Assembly: GCF_014643835.1 (NCBI RefSeq)
Contig: NZ_BMKD01000003.1
Location: forward strand, 558,001 to 622,000
Length of the DNA stretch: 64,000 nt
From: Mucilaginibacter rubeus
Lineage (GTDB): Bacteria > Bacteroidota > Bacteroidia > Sphingobacteriales > Sphingobacteriaceae
Direction: 5' to 3'
Shown here: one piece after another, positions 34,423 to 43,069 of the stretch
Numbering within the stretch: position 1 is the first letter of the stretch
How the letters are laid out: each line of letters starts with the position of its first letter
Made by a program: the position numbers and the translations under genes
Notes under the pieces: generated by a model
Seen by the model: the letters and a program-made list of their open reading frames with translations, nothing else
Told to the model about the DNA's origin: nothing
Databases searched by the model: none

Positions 34423-34702
34423 AATTATTAACATTTAGTATGACAATGCTAAGGTACGTATTATTTCTTTGTAATTTAAATAAAATTGCATTCATTTAAT
34501 TGAAACCTTCAAAACCAGCCAGGTAACTATTTTGAAGGCATCTTTATAAAATGCCTCTTTAATTTTTAGTAATTATTAATTAAGTGATGATAGAACATTG
34601 CATTCCCGGTTATTGTTTTAACGTTCGTGTTTTTTATGGATTTTTTTTAGGATGATACAAGTTTTTAGCCTATATCCGAAAGGAATAAAAATAAATTTTT
34701 AA
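34423..34702. other. Intergenic region with two small hairpins
   Basis: CCTTCAAAA (34506-34514) pairs with TTTTGAAGG (34530-34538), and GGCAT/ATGCC form another stem at 34537-34555. No gene is visible. The TetR operator and promoter lie just beyond at 34703. Confidence 0.5.
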
Positions 34703-34727
34703 ATAAGCGAACGCTCACTTATCTTTG
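34703..34727 (+). promoter_or_regulatory. TetR-type operator overlapping a -7 box
   Basis: ATAAGCGAACGCTCACTTAT (34703-34722) is a near-palindrome with GCG/CGC core as in many TetR-family operators. It overlaps TATCTTTG (34720-34727), a TAnnTTTG -7 box, 7 bases before the TetR start codon. Autorepression is expected. Confidence 0.65.
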
Positions 34728-34734
34728 TGTTGAA

Positions 34735-35325
34735 ATGAGGCCACGTGACGAACATAAAGAATACCAAATACGCCAAAAGGCGATAGAATTGATAGTGGCT
34801 GAAGGTCTTGACGGTTTTGGGGTGAATAAGCTTGCGCGGTCGGCAGGAGTGTCACCAGCTACCATCTATATCTATTATAAGGATAAAGAAGAATTAATAA
34901 GCAGTATTTGCGTTGGTGTAGCCGAAAAGATGATGACTTTTAGTCTTCAAAATTTTTCGCCTGATATGGATTTTGCAGATGGGCTGAGGGTACAATGGCG
35001 CAACCGTCTCGAGTATTTCATGCAATGTCCGTTAGATATGGAGTTTATTGAAATTATGCGCTATACACATTTTTATGAAAAAGTAACCGCTATGCTTACC
35101 GTTAATTTTGGGCAGGTACTGGGCGCATTTATGCGTAATGCAGAAGAAAAGCAGCAATTGATACCACTGCCTTTTGAGGTTTATTGGGCAGTAGCATATG
35201 CGCCGCTTTATCAGCTCATCAAATTTCATAACCAGGGCAACAGCTATGTGAACAGTAGTTTTAAATTGGATGATAAACTGATGGAACAAGCACTGGGGTT
35301 GGTTTTAAAAGCATTAAAGCCCTAA
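34735..35325 (+). CDS. TetR/AcrR-family transcriptional repressor
   Basis: This 196-aa protein has the TetR HTH (VNKLARSAGVSPATIYIYYKDKEELI, residues about 26-50). The ligand domain is helical, with an aromatic cluster (MEFIEIMRYTHFYEKVTA). Its promoter contains the matching operator. Four bases separate it from the VOC gene, so it is the first gene of a TetR-VOC-YciI operon that probably senses and handles a small molecule. Confidence 0.9.
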   Translation: MRPRDEHKEYQIRQKAIELIVAEGLDGFGVNKLARSAGVSPATIYIYYKDKEELISSICVGVAEKMMTFSLQNFSPDMDFADGLRVQWRNRLEYFMQCPLDMEFIEIMRYTHFYEKVTAMLTVNFGQVLGAFMRNAEEKQQLIPLPFEVYWAVAYAPLYQLIKFHNQGNSYVNSSFKLDDKLMEQALGLVLKALKP

Positions 35326-35329
35326 TAAT

Positions 35330-35713
35330 ATGTCAGCAACAACTATTAAACTTAATCATGTTAATTTGCCGGTGACCGATGTTGCCGCCTGCTCCGAATT
35401 TTTTGAGCAATATTTTAACTTTAAATGTACCGGTGTAAAAGGTAATAATATGCTGGCCGTAATGGAAGGCAAGGATGGTTTTATCCTGGTGCTTATGGCT
35501 GATACCTTTAACCGGAATGGCAATAACAGTTACCCCGATGCTTTTCATATCGGTTTTTTGGTTGACAGCCATGAACAGGTTGCCGAAGTTTATGACCGGC
35601 TGGTAAAAGGGGGAGTAGCTGTAACGCAAGCTCCTGCGCCTTTGCGTGGTGGCTATGGGTTTTATTTTAATGCTCCGGGTAATATATTAACAGAGGTTAC
35701 TTGTTTAGCTTAA
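35330..35713 (+). CDS. VOC-family (glyoxalase-like) protein
   Basis: This 127-aa protein has paired beta-alpha-beta-beta-beta units: KLNHVNLPVTDVAACSEFFE, then DAFHIGFLVDSHEQVAEVYD, then GYGFYFNAPGNILTEVTC. It has His/Glu positions at the metal-binding sites (HVNLPV, ITEVT-like end). The family includes glyoxalases, dioxygenases and antibiotic-binding proteins. The operon with TetR suggests small-molecule resistance or catabolism. Confidence 0.85.
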   Translation: MSATTIKLNHVNLPVTDVAACSEFFEQYFNFKCTGVKGNNMLAVMEGKDGFILVLMADTFNRNGNNSYPDAFHIGFLVDSHEQVAEVYDRLVKGGVAVTQAPAPLRGGYGFYFNAPGNILTEVTCLA

Positions 35714-35752
35714 TCAGTTTAATAATTAAGTATTAAATAAAATAGTCAACTT

Positions 35753-36034
35753 ATGGTACATGCATCAGCCTATAAAGACCCGCATCACGTGATGCTTTTT
35801 TTTGAAGAGATTGGCAGCCTTGCGGATAACGAACAATGTTTAGTTGATAGAAATGGTTATTACGCTGACCTTAAAAGCAATGGCAAAGTTGTTATAAGCG
35901 GTAGTTTCTGGAACCAGGATAAAAATTTTGTAATTGTTTCTGTGTCAGACGATAATGAGCTTGTTCAGATCATTGAAAACGATCCTGCAATAAAACAAAA
36001 TGTACTTGAATTGGTAAAAGCAATGCCTTTTTAA
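35753..36034 (+). CDS. YciI-like protein
   Basis: This 93-aa protein resembles the YciI/DGPF-like dimeric ferredoxin-fold family: HVMLFFEEIGSLADNEQCLVDRNGY, then GKVVISGSFWNQDKNFVIVSV, then LVKAMPF. It follows the VOC gene with a 39-base gap and is probably co-transcribed with TetR and VOC. The enzymatic role is unknown. Confidence 0.55.
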   Translation: MVHASAYKDPHHVMLFFEEIGSLADNEQCLVDRNGYYADLKSNGKVVISGSFWNQDKNFVIVSVSDDNELVQIIENDPAIKQNVLELVKAMPF

Positions 36035-36134
36035 CCCTTTTTTAGGGTGAAAATACGTAGTGTAAAATGGGTTAAAATACGGGGTGCGTGGAGCTTGTAT
36101 ATCCGTATACTGCACAATATTTTTGTGTAAACGG

Positions 36135-36356
36135 ATGCCCATGGAGCCTTTTGAACTAAGAGTTAATAAGCGGACTTATAAAATTATACCTTCGGTTGTT
36201 AATGAAACTACCTTCAGTGTATTGAACTACTCGGCTTTTTACACCATAACCCGGTTAACAAAAGGTTACTGGGAAATTATTGAGCATCGTTTTGGAGATC
36301 ATCTGATCCCACTGCAGGAAATAGGCCGCTCAATTGAGGAATATTATAAACTCTGA
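36135..36356 (+). CDS. Small hypothetical protein (73 aa)
   Basis: TATTTTTG at 36118-36125 is a -7 box directly upstream of the ATG at 36135 (or 36141), so the longer ORF from 36084 is rejected. It is a basic protein with an aromatic middle (NYSAFYTITRLTKGYWEI). No family recognised. Confidence 0.55.
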   Translation: MPMEPFELRVNKRTYKIIPSVVNETTFSVLNYSAFYTITRLTKGYWEIIEHRFGDHLIPLQEIGRSIEEYYKL

Positions 36357-36485
36357 TGCCGTTTAAATCTATAAAAGCTTACATTAACCATATCGAAAAT
36401 ATTTATTGCTTTTTAATAAATATTATTTTTTTTATTGTTCTCTAAAGTGTTAAATTAGAGGTATTAACTGATACCTTAAAATATT

Positions 36486-36701
36486 ATGGAAAAATTAGCA
36501 ATTTTAAGAATGTTTGCCGGCTTTCCATTGTTCGGCTTATTACTGCCTGATATTTCTACTTTTATAGTTGGCCGTTTTCAAGATATTTCGCCGTTTCATA
36601 TATACATTGAATGCTTTTTATTTCTTTTTATAATTGCTTGTACATTGGGCATAGCCTATATCCGGAAACTTGGCGACAGGCCTGGTTCGCAGTTGCAATA
36701 A
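36486..36701 (+). CDS. Small two-segment membrane protein, paralogue 2 (71 aa)
   Basis: It starts MEKLAILRMFAGFPLFGLLL, then PD, and has a second hydrophobic helix (ECFLFLFIIACTLGIAY) and a basic tail. It is clearly homologous to the proteins at 34201 and 42045. The function is unknown. A terminator follows at 36790. Confidence 0.75.
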   Translation: MEKLAILRMFAGFPLFGLLLPDISTFIVGRFQDISPFHIYIECFLFLFIIACTLGIAYIRKLGDRPGSQLQ

Positions 36702-36789
36702 TAAATTACGGGCCTCGCCGGTTACCCGTAGTTTTTAACATTAATCATTATAAACCAAATATATTGTTTAGTACCCTTAAAGCCCTGTT

Positions 36790-36818
36790 GCCCGGTTTAT
36801 TTAGGTCGGGCTTTTTTG
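36790..36818 (+). terminator. Rho-independent terminator
   Basis: GCCCG and CGGGC form the stem, followed by TTTTTT. It lies 88 bases past the 36486-36701 gene. Confidence 0.7.
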
Positions 36819-36939
36819 TGGCTTTACATGTTATGAAATTAATTTAGTGTTCGGGGTTAACTTTTTTTTTTATTTTTACGGGTAAATGAACCCTAAACAC
36901 CATTATCTAACTTCTACCCGTAAGGCGCACTTACTCCTC

Positions 36940-37635
36940 ATGAAAAAATCAGCTGTCTGTTTTAAGATATTTTTAATAGTTATACTGTTTTGTTGTTTTA
37001 ATGCTGCTATGGCCCAGCATCATTCAAGCCGGGCATTAACATATGGTGGGGGAGGCAGCGGCGCTGTTAATTTTAGCGATGGCTGGGGCATAGCCGCAGG
37101 TACAGGTGTCGATATTCCGCAAGGTAACTTTAATTATACCTTTAAACCTGCCATTAATTTTAATGCCAGCGTTTACAGGTTCTTAGGCCCTTTTACAGCA
37201 AATCTGAGCGTAGGGTACATGAACTTTAAGCCCGATGAATATTTAATTTCAGAAGAAGTTGAAGGTACCGGCTCAACTGCAAATACGTATTATGCGGATA
37301 TGCCCGTAATTGCCGCGTATGGAGGTGCTGCTTATAATATTGATATAGCCGATAACTTCAGGGTATATGGCGGCGTGAACTTAGGGGTATATTTTACTGA
37401 TTTTGCTGTGGGGTATGAAATTGATGGCGTAGATCCATTTGTTTATGATAAATGGTCGCAATCATTATATTATGCTCCTAAAGTAGGGGTAATATTTCCG
37501 ATAACTCCTAAATTAGGGATCAGCATCGAATCAAAATACAATTTCTTTTCCCAGAAACTAACTTTGGGTGATGTTTCGGGAAAACAAAACTGGAACTCGC
37601 TTTCGCTTGGTGCCGAACTGGTTTTTAAATTTTAA
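36940..37635 (+). CDS. Outer-membrane beta-barrel protein (porin-family, OmpA/W-like)
   Basis: Starting at 36940 (MKKSAVCFK) there is a signal peptide ending AAMAQ. The mature part has alternating strands with aromatic ends (SVYRFLGPFTANLSVGYMNF, then YAAYGGAAYNIDIADNFRVY, then SLSLGAELVFKF). It ends in Phe as barrel proteins do. It resembles the outer-membrane protein beta-barrel family common in Bacteroidota. A start at 36886 is rejected. Confidence 0.75.
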   Translation: MKKSAVCFKIFLIVILFCCFNAAMAQHHSSRALTYGGGGSGAVNFSDGWGIAAGTGVDIPQGNFNYTFKPAINFNASVYRFLGPFTANLSVGYMNFKPDEYLISEEVEGTGSTANTYYADMPVIAAYGGAAYNIDIADNFRVYGGVNLGVYFTDFAVGYEIDGVDPFVYDKWSQSLYYAPKVGVIFPITPKLGISIESKYNFFSQKLTLGDVSGKQNWNSLSLGAELVFKF

Positions 37636-37720
37636 ATTGTTATAAATAATAGCATAACAATTTACAGCCCCTGGTGTTATCAATCTCAATTTATTGATAT
37701 TTGCACAAAAAATTGTATTG

Positions 37721-38092
37721 ATGAAAGGCTTGCGTACTGTTACATTTCTGTTTATATCCAACACCTTTATGACATTTGCGTGGTATGGGCACCTTAAGTT
37801 TAAGGAGTATGATTGGGGCAAAAACCTAAGCTTAATAGCCATTATACTTATAAGCTGGGGATTGGCGTTTTTTGAATACCTGTTCCAGGTACCTGCTAAC
37901 GAAGGAGGCTTTAAGGAAAACGGCGGCCCCTTTACCCTGGTTGAATTAAAAACCATTCAGGAAGCCATTACACTTACGGTGTTTATGATATTCACAACCC
38001 TGCTTTTCAAAAATGAAAAACTGGGCTGGAACCATTTGGTAGGCTTCGGGCTAATTGTGCTGGCGGTATTTGTTATTTTTAAAAAATGGTAA
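37721..38092 (+). CDS. DMT-superfamily protein (DUF486)
   Basis: This 123-aa protein has four predicted membrane segments: RTVTFLFISNTFMTFAWYGH, LIAIILISWGLAFFEYLFQV, ITLTVFMIFTTLLF, and LVGFGLIVLAVFVIFK. It has the conserved VPANEGG segment and the GPFTLVELKTIQE loop of DUF486. It is a small membrane protein of unknown transport function. The start at 37721 is ATG; the TTG 27 bases earlier is rejected. Confidence 0.85.
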   Translation: MKGLRTVTFLFISNTFMTFAWYGHLKFKEYDWGKNLSLIAIILISWGLAFFEYLFQVPANEGGFKENGGPFTLVELKTIQEAITLTVFMIFTTLLFKNEKLGWNHLVGFGLIVLAVFVIFKKW

Positions 38093-38259
38093 TTAACTAA
38101 CACTTAGGTAAAGCGGTCTGAATGATACGCTGTAAAACTTACTGCCCGCTTCCCGTTTTCATATTTGCTGGACTACCTGCTTTCTTAATCCTGGCTTATT
38201 GGGATAATACGGATGCTGTTTACATTTGATTAAAAGCTTGTAGACAACTCAATAACAAT

Positions 38260-38658
38260 ATGGAAATAACTTATAAAACCGGTACAATACCATCCGCCCG
38301 GCAAGTGATAGAACTTTATGATACAGCCGGGCTGAAACGCCCAACCCATGACGAGCAGCGGATTGCCAGGATGTACCAAAACTCAAACCTTGTGGTAAGC
38401 GCCTGGGATGGTGATAAACTGGTAGGCATATCTCGAGCGCTGACCGATTTTTGTTACAGCTGCTATCTTTCAGACCTGGCAGTTACTAAAGCTTATCAAA
38501 AAGAAGGGATAGGCAAAAAGCTGATTGAACTAACTAAGGAAGCCATTGGCGATGAAACTATGCTTTTACTGCTTTCGGCCACAACCGCTATGGAATATTA
38601 CCCTAAAGTAGGTATGGAAACTGTTCATAACGGCTTTATCATCCATAGGGTAAAATAA
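38260..38658 (+). CDS. GNAT-family N-acetyltransferase
   Basis: This 132-aa protein has the motif A segment LAVTKAYQKEGIGKKLIE with Q-K-E-G-I-G at the acetyl-CoA pyrophosphate loop, followed by ATTAMEYYPKVGME. The substrate is unknown. It has no operon partners. Confidence 0.88.
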   Translation: MEITYKTGTIPSARQVIELYDTAGLKRPTHDEQRIARMYQNSNLVVSAWDGDKLVGISRALTDFCYSCYLSDLAVTKAYQKEGIGKKLIELTKEAIGDETMLLLLSATTAMEYYPKVGMETVHNGFIIHRVK

Positions 38659-38706
38659 AATAAGGGCAGCAGGGATATAAATGTTGCCTCCTGCCTTCAT
38701 TTATTT

Positions 38707-39528
38707 TTAGTTACCCTCCAAATTATTACGGTATTGCTTTAGCGCTGTTAGGATTGATCGTACAATTTCGTTTTGTCCGCTGGCCGAGTTCAGGTATGCT
38801 TCATCAGATGGATTATTGATAAACCCGGTTTCAACCAATACGGCGGGCATACCGCTTTGTGCTAATACCAAAACACCCTGCTCCTTTACACCCAAACTAT
38901 GCCTTCCATTGGTTTTGCGGAACTGGTTATCAACCAAATCGCCAAACTGGATGCTTTGCTTGCGGTATTTTTGCTGAAACGCGTTAAGTACAATAGTATT
39001 TACCGCAGCGTCATCGCCATAGCCATTATATTTTTCTTTGTAATCCTTCTCTATAAATATCGAAGCATTTTCGCGCAAGGCTTCACGCTGCTCCTGGCTG
39101 CGGTGAAAGCCGTATACAAGCAACAATGTTCCTCTCGATGATCCTTTTCGCTGGGGGGATGAATTACAATGAATGGAAATGAACAGGTTGCCGTGATTGT
39201 CGTTAGCGATATCGGTACGTTTGTGCAACTCAATAAAAACATCGGTACTGCGGGTCATTACTACTTTAATGCCGCTCATTTCATCATTTATGGCATCCCT
39301 TAACTTTTTGGCGATACTTAATGAAACGTTTTTTTCCTTTGAATAAGCCCCGTGCGATCCTGGGTCTTTTCCTCCGTGCCCGGCATCGATAATAACTGTT
39401 TTAAATTTGAAACGATTGGGGCTTGCTGTTGCAGACTGTTGCCCGAAACACCTGGCGGCGAAAAGCACGCATAGCAAAGAAAAAAGCGAAATAAATATTT
39501 TATATTTTTTAGGAAAGGAAGCAGGCAT
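38707..39528 (-). CDS. N-acetylmuramoyl-L-alanine amidase (Amidase_3, AmiC/CwlM-like)
   Basis: The start at 39528 (MPASFPKKYK) places a signal peptide (FISLFSLLCVLFAARCFGQ) at the N-terminus. The catalytic zinc site is clear: IDAGHGGKDPGSHG (His ligand), an MTRSTD block, SIHCNSS (second His ligand), and VETGFINNPSDEAYL (catalytic Glu). It cleaves the amide between muramic acid and the peptide stem in the periplasm. Starts at 39534 and 39558 are also open. Confidence 0.93.
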   Translation of the reverse strand: MPASFPKKYKIFISLFSLLCVLFAARCFGQQSATASPNRFKFKTVIIDAGHGGKDPGSHGAYSKEKNVSLSIAKKLRDAINDEMSGIKVVMTRSTDVFIELHKRTDIANDNHGNLFISIHCNSSPQRKGSSRGTLLLVYGFHRSQEQREALRENASIFIEKDYKEKYNGYGDDAAVNTIVLNAFQQKYRKQSIQFGDLVDNQFRKTNGRHSLGVKEQGVLVLAQSGMPAVLVETGFINNPSDEAYLNSASGQNEIVRSILTALKQYRNNLEGN

Positions 39529-39751
39529 GAACATATATGTATACAGGTTTATAAACATTCATTCTATAACAAATAATTATAGGTATGATATTGTTTTAAC
39601 CGTATGGTTTAAAAAGCGCATTTGTTAAAGTGCGCAAATATAATACATGTTTGATTTACAGCACTATCTAAAAAATAATAGCCTGGGTCCGTAACAGAAG
39701 TTTAAACTTTGCATTATGTATGTATATTTAATGACTTAAACAGGTGTGATC

Positions 39752-40573
39752 ATGATGTTAAAAAAGTTGTTGTTAATTGTATTGGTATGTCAGGCATTTT
39801 TGGCCTGCAGCCAGCAAAAAGGTATTGTTTATGGCGATAATGCCGCTGCCGGTAAGTATTATGATGTTAGGGGGATAAAACTTTATGCCGAAGTTTATGG
39901 TAAAGGCAAACCCCTGCTGATGATACATGGCAACAGTAGCAGCATCAATGCCTTTAAAAAAAATATACCCTATTTTGCAAAGAAGTACAAAGTAATAGCT
40001 GTTGACAGCCGTGCACATGGCAAGTCCACCGATCCGCGCGATTCACTTACTTTTGAAATGATGGCCGATGATTTTGCTGCTTTGCTCGATTTAATGCATA
40101 TCGATTCGGCTTATGTGATAGGATGGAGTGACGGTGGCATTAACGCGCTGGTGATGGCTATGCGCCATCCCAACAAAGTAATAAAACTGGCCTCGACCGG
40201 TGCCAACCTCTGGCCCGATTCTACAGCGCTGATCCCTTCCTTATGGAAGGATATGGAAAAGGAATATGCCAGCAAAAAGGATTATCATTTTATCACTGCC
40301 AAAGAAAAGAACGACAGGAAGGTGTTTCTGCTTGATTATAAAGAACCCAATATTAAACTATCGGCATTGAAAACTATTAAATGCCCGTCGCTTATTATTG
40401 CCGGCGACCATGACCTTATCGTAACAACACACACCGTTCAGATAGCCGAGAATATTCCGAACGCTTATTTATGGATCCTGCCCAATTCGGGTCATGGCAC
40501 ATTGGTCGAACATACCGATGAGTTTAATAAAAAAGTGGATGAGTTTTTTGAGCAACCGTTTCACCGGCGTTAA
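39752..40573 (+). CDS. Secreted or lipid-anchored alpha/beta hydrolase
   Basis: This 273-aa protein has a lipoprotein-like signal (VLVCQAFLACSQQ, lipobox LAC). The hydrolase core shows oxyanion HGNSSS, nucleophile elbow GWSDGG, acid in GDHDLI and histidine in NSGHGTL. It resembles the decayed hydrolase at 29807. The substrate is unknown. A GTG start at 39746 is also in frame and not preferred. Confidence 0.85.
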   Translation: MMLKKLLLIVLVCQAFLACSQQKGIVYGDNAAAGKYYDVRGIKLYAEVYGKGKPLLMIHGNSSSINAFKKNIPYFAKKYKVIAVDSRAHGKSTDPRDSLTFEMMADDFAALLDLMHIDSAYVIGWSDGGINALVMAMRHPNKVIKLASTGANLWPDSTALIPSLWKDMEKEYASKKDYHFITAKEKNDRKVFLLDYKEPNIKLSALKTIKCPSLIIAGDHDLIVTTHTVQIAENIPNAYLWILPNSGHGTLVEHTDEFNKKVDEFFEQPFHRR

Positions 40574-40620
40574 AGGAATATAAAAAGAGGGGGTAATTGG
40601 TTATAAAGCCTTTAAAAAAA

Positions 40621-40650
40621 AGATAGCCCGGTTATTAGGCCGGGCTATCT
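40621..40650. terminator. 11-bp GC-rich hairpin after the hydrolase gene
   Basis: AGATAGCCCGG (40621-40631) pairs with CCGGGCTATCT (40640-40650). The A run just upstream makes it a better terminator for the minus strand; on the plus strand it lacks a T run but may still act. Confidence 0.55.
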
Positions 40651-40840
40651 CACATAATTACTTTATTTTAGTAAAATCTCAATTATTTTAGGCAACAATT
40701 TTATTTGCCTTAGGTTTTATAAAATTTGCGTTACATAGGCTTTTGGTGCAAAAATACTATAATAATTACGGCCTGCTGCCGTTTTCACAATAACTCAACC
40801 GTAAGCTAACCTGCAGCTTTTACTGTTTAAGTAAAGTAAT

Positions 40841-40954
40841 ATGGAATCAAAAAACCAAAGGCTGCTTATCGACACGCTCTTAGCTATCTCATTTCTTTTA
40901 ATAGTTTTACTTGCCGTAATTATGGTTTTTCAGCCCGGTGTTTATGCCAATTAA
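40841..40954 (+). CDS. Tiny single-pass membrane protein (37 aa)
   Basis: The ORF starts MESKNQRLLIDTLLA and has one membrane helix (ISFLLIVLLAVIMVFQ) before ending GVYAN. No family is recognised. It is supported by the composition and an in-frame ATG only. The 267 bases upstream hold only the hairpin at 40621. Confidence 0.4.
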   Translation: MESKNQRLLIDTLLAISFLLIVLLAVIMVFQPGVYAN

Positions 40955-40992
40955 TATTATCTTTATCGGCAAGTAAACCCAGATGAAAAACC

Positions 40993-41214
40993 ATGCTTAA
41001 ACCCGGCGAACATATTGAAGGTACACCTGCCGAACTGCAGGCCCTGCTTGACAACGATGCTGAAGCCCATGCGTTTTTTGCAAGCCTGTCCAAATCATAC
41101 AAACAAGGTTATTGTGATTGGGTAGGTTCGGCTAAACAGGAGGCTACCCGTAAAGTAAGGGCCGATAAGGCATTGAGCATGCTCCGTAACAAACAAAAAA
41201 CCTTAAAAACCTAA
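40993..41214 (+). CDS. YdeI/OmdA-like small protein (73 aa)
   Basis: The sequence EGTPAELQALLDNDAEAHAF, then SKSYKQGYCDWVGSAKQEATRK matches the C-terminal half of the bacteriocin-protection YdeI/OmpD-associated family. It lacks the N-terminal half, so it is a short family member or fragment. Confidence 0.6.
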   Translation: MLKPGEHIEGTPAELQALLDNDAEAHAFFASLSKSYKQGYCDWVGSAKQEATRKVRADKALSMLRNKQKTLKT

Positions 41215-41385
41215 GTATAAATCTCCCCGGAAATAGTTTGTTTTTCTTGTAAGTTCTACTAAAATGGTAGTATATTGTCATCCGATTTCAATAAAAACAT
41301 GTTTAAACATTTATTTTATTTGAAGTCCGGATCATTTACATACTTTTGAGCCATAAATCAAAAACAAAAAAAAGAAATTAAAACA

Positions 41386-41961
41386 ATGAAAAAGATTTTT
41401 ATCCTGTTAGCAGCAGCATTCACCTACACGGCGGCATCAGCACAAACTACCTGGACTGTAGACAAAGCTCACTCAAACGTTAAATTTACAGTAACCCACT
41501 TAATGGTATCTGATGTTGATGGTATTTTTAAAAACTATGATGCAACCATCACTGCCGCTAAACCTGATTTCAGCGACGCTAAATTTCAGATCAGCATACA
41601 AACAGCCTCAGTAACTACAGATAATGATCAGCGCGATAAACACATCACAAGCCCTGATTTTTTTGATGTTGCTACTTACCCAACTATTACTTTTACCAGC
41701 ACCGGTATCACCAAAACATCTGATAAGCACTACAAACTTACCGGTAACTTAACTTTACACGGTGTAACCAAACCGGCTTCATTTGATTTATGGTACCGTG
41801 GTACTATCCAAAACCCAATGAGCAAAGCTGATGATGCAGGTTTTCAGTTAACCGGCACCATCAAACGTTCTGATTTTAACTTCGGTTCAAAATTTGGCAA
41901 CGCTATGGTAAGCGACGAAGTTGCTATTAAAGCAAATGGTGAGTTTGGCAAAGCCAAATAA
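41386..41961 (+). CDS. YceI-family periplasmic isoprenoid-binding protein
   Basis: This 191-aa protein has a signal peptide ending SAQ, then TWTVDKAHSNVKFTVTHLMV, IDTNP-like EHITSPDFFDVATYPTIT, and the GNLTLHGVTKPASFDL segment. This is the YceI lipocalin-like fold that binds polyprenyl compounds. Bacteroidota carry several copies. It is monocistronic. Confidence 0.92.
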   Translation: MKKIFILLAAAFTYTAASAQTTWTVDKAHSNVKFTVTHLMVSDVDGIFKNYDATITAAKPDFSDAKFQISIQTASVTTDNDQRDKHITSPDFFDVATYPTITFTSTGITKTSDKHYKLTGNLTLHGVTKPASFDLWYRGTIQNPMSKADDAGFQLTGTIKRSDFNFGSKFGNAMVSDEVAIKANGEFGKAK

Positions 41962-42044
41962 TTGCAAAAATATATTAACAGGAACGGCGCGGATAACCCG
42001 CGCTGTTTTCTTGTTTTATGATACAGGCAGTGGAAGATCTATGC

Positions 42045-42260
42045 TTAGGAATGCAGATACTGCATTTTTAATCCCTGTTTTTTTTGATAGCGGATTATTA
42101 AGGAGCAAACGCTAATTATTGAAATAAGGGCCGCGCTTGCTACGACATGTGTAAAGGATACTTTAAACTCCGGATTGATAAGCGTTTCGGTTATGTCAGG
42201 AATGATGATTGCGATGAGGGGCAAGCAGGAGAATAGCCTCAGGAAACCAAGTTTTTTCAT
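42045..42260 (-). CDS. Small two-segment membrane protein, paralogue 3 (71 aa)
   Basis: The start at 42260 (MKKLGFLRLFSCLPLIAIII, then PD) is chosen by alignment with the 34201 and 36486 proteins; the longer ORF to 42380 is rejected. A second hydrophobic helix (VVASAALISIISVCSLIIRY) and a basic end follow. The function is unknown. Confidence 0.7.
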   Translation of the reverse strand: MKKLGFLRLFSCLPLIAIIIPDITETLINPEFKVSFTHVVASAALISIISVCSLIIRYQKKQGLKMQYLHS

Positions 42261-42433
42261 AAAAAAGTGATAATGGTATTTAGCGCAAATAATGCGCTGC
42301 AAATATGTCACTATGTTTCTTTTTATAAAATACCCGTTACACGGTATTTTTACAACCTGAATTGGTAATTTGCTGAGCAACTGCTTAGCTTTGAAAGAAG
42401 CGCCGGTAAAAAGAGGGAGAAAAGAAAGTCCAA

Positions 42434-42832
42434 TTAGGCTTTGCGGGAAAGCAGTTGCTTTAGGGTATTAAACCACAATTGATTTTTAGCTCCAAAAAGG
42501 GTATGGTCAACAATAAGATATAATGTAATAAGCTCTTCTTTTAGCCTGTAGCGTAATCTTAACGGTTGCCAGAATAAACCATTGTTCCGTACCATCGAAC
42601 GTTTGTATAGCTCGTCAAAACCTAAATATAATTGCTCAAGGCTATCAAGGGGGATATGTTCATAACTATCACCGTCAAGTACAAGGCTTTTAGGGGTAAG
42701 TATAATTTCGCCGTTATAATGGTGTGGTGGCGGGGTAAATGCAAATAATGCTCCTCCGTCATTTGCCAACCCTAATGTGGCCAGGTCATAATCGTGACTC
42801 CACATTACCTTTCCAATTCTCAATATCTGCAT
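42434..42832 (-). CDS. Conserved hypothetical protein (132 aa)
   Basis: The protein starts MQILRIGKVMWSHDYDLATL and has a Pro/His-rich stretch (AFTPPPHHYNGEIIL), then a helical end (NQLWFNTLKQLLSRK). A PH-like or beta-sandwich fold is possible. No family is recognised. Confidence 0.55.
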   Translation of the reverse strand: MQILRIGKVMWSHDYDLATLGLANDGGALFAFTPPPHHYNGEIILTPKSLVLDGDSYEHIPLDSLEQLYLGFDELYKRSMVRNNGLFWQPLRLRYRLKEELITLYLIVDHTLFGAKNQLWFNTLKQLLSRKA

Positions 42833-43069
42833 GTTATAAACTTCGGTATTTTAAACGGCATTTACAACAGATTGTTATCATTGTAGTTTCATTTTGTTAC
42901 AATAATGTTAATACCCCTCATGAGTTACATATCATCTGCTAAACAGTAAAATCCCTATCTTTGATTTACAGGAAATATTTTCCTTTTATTAAGTGATTGA
43001 ATAATATCAATAATCAAGTTATTAGCTTAAAGCTTTGTGCATCCTGCTCTCAGCTTTTATATAAATAAT

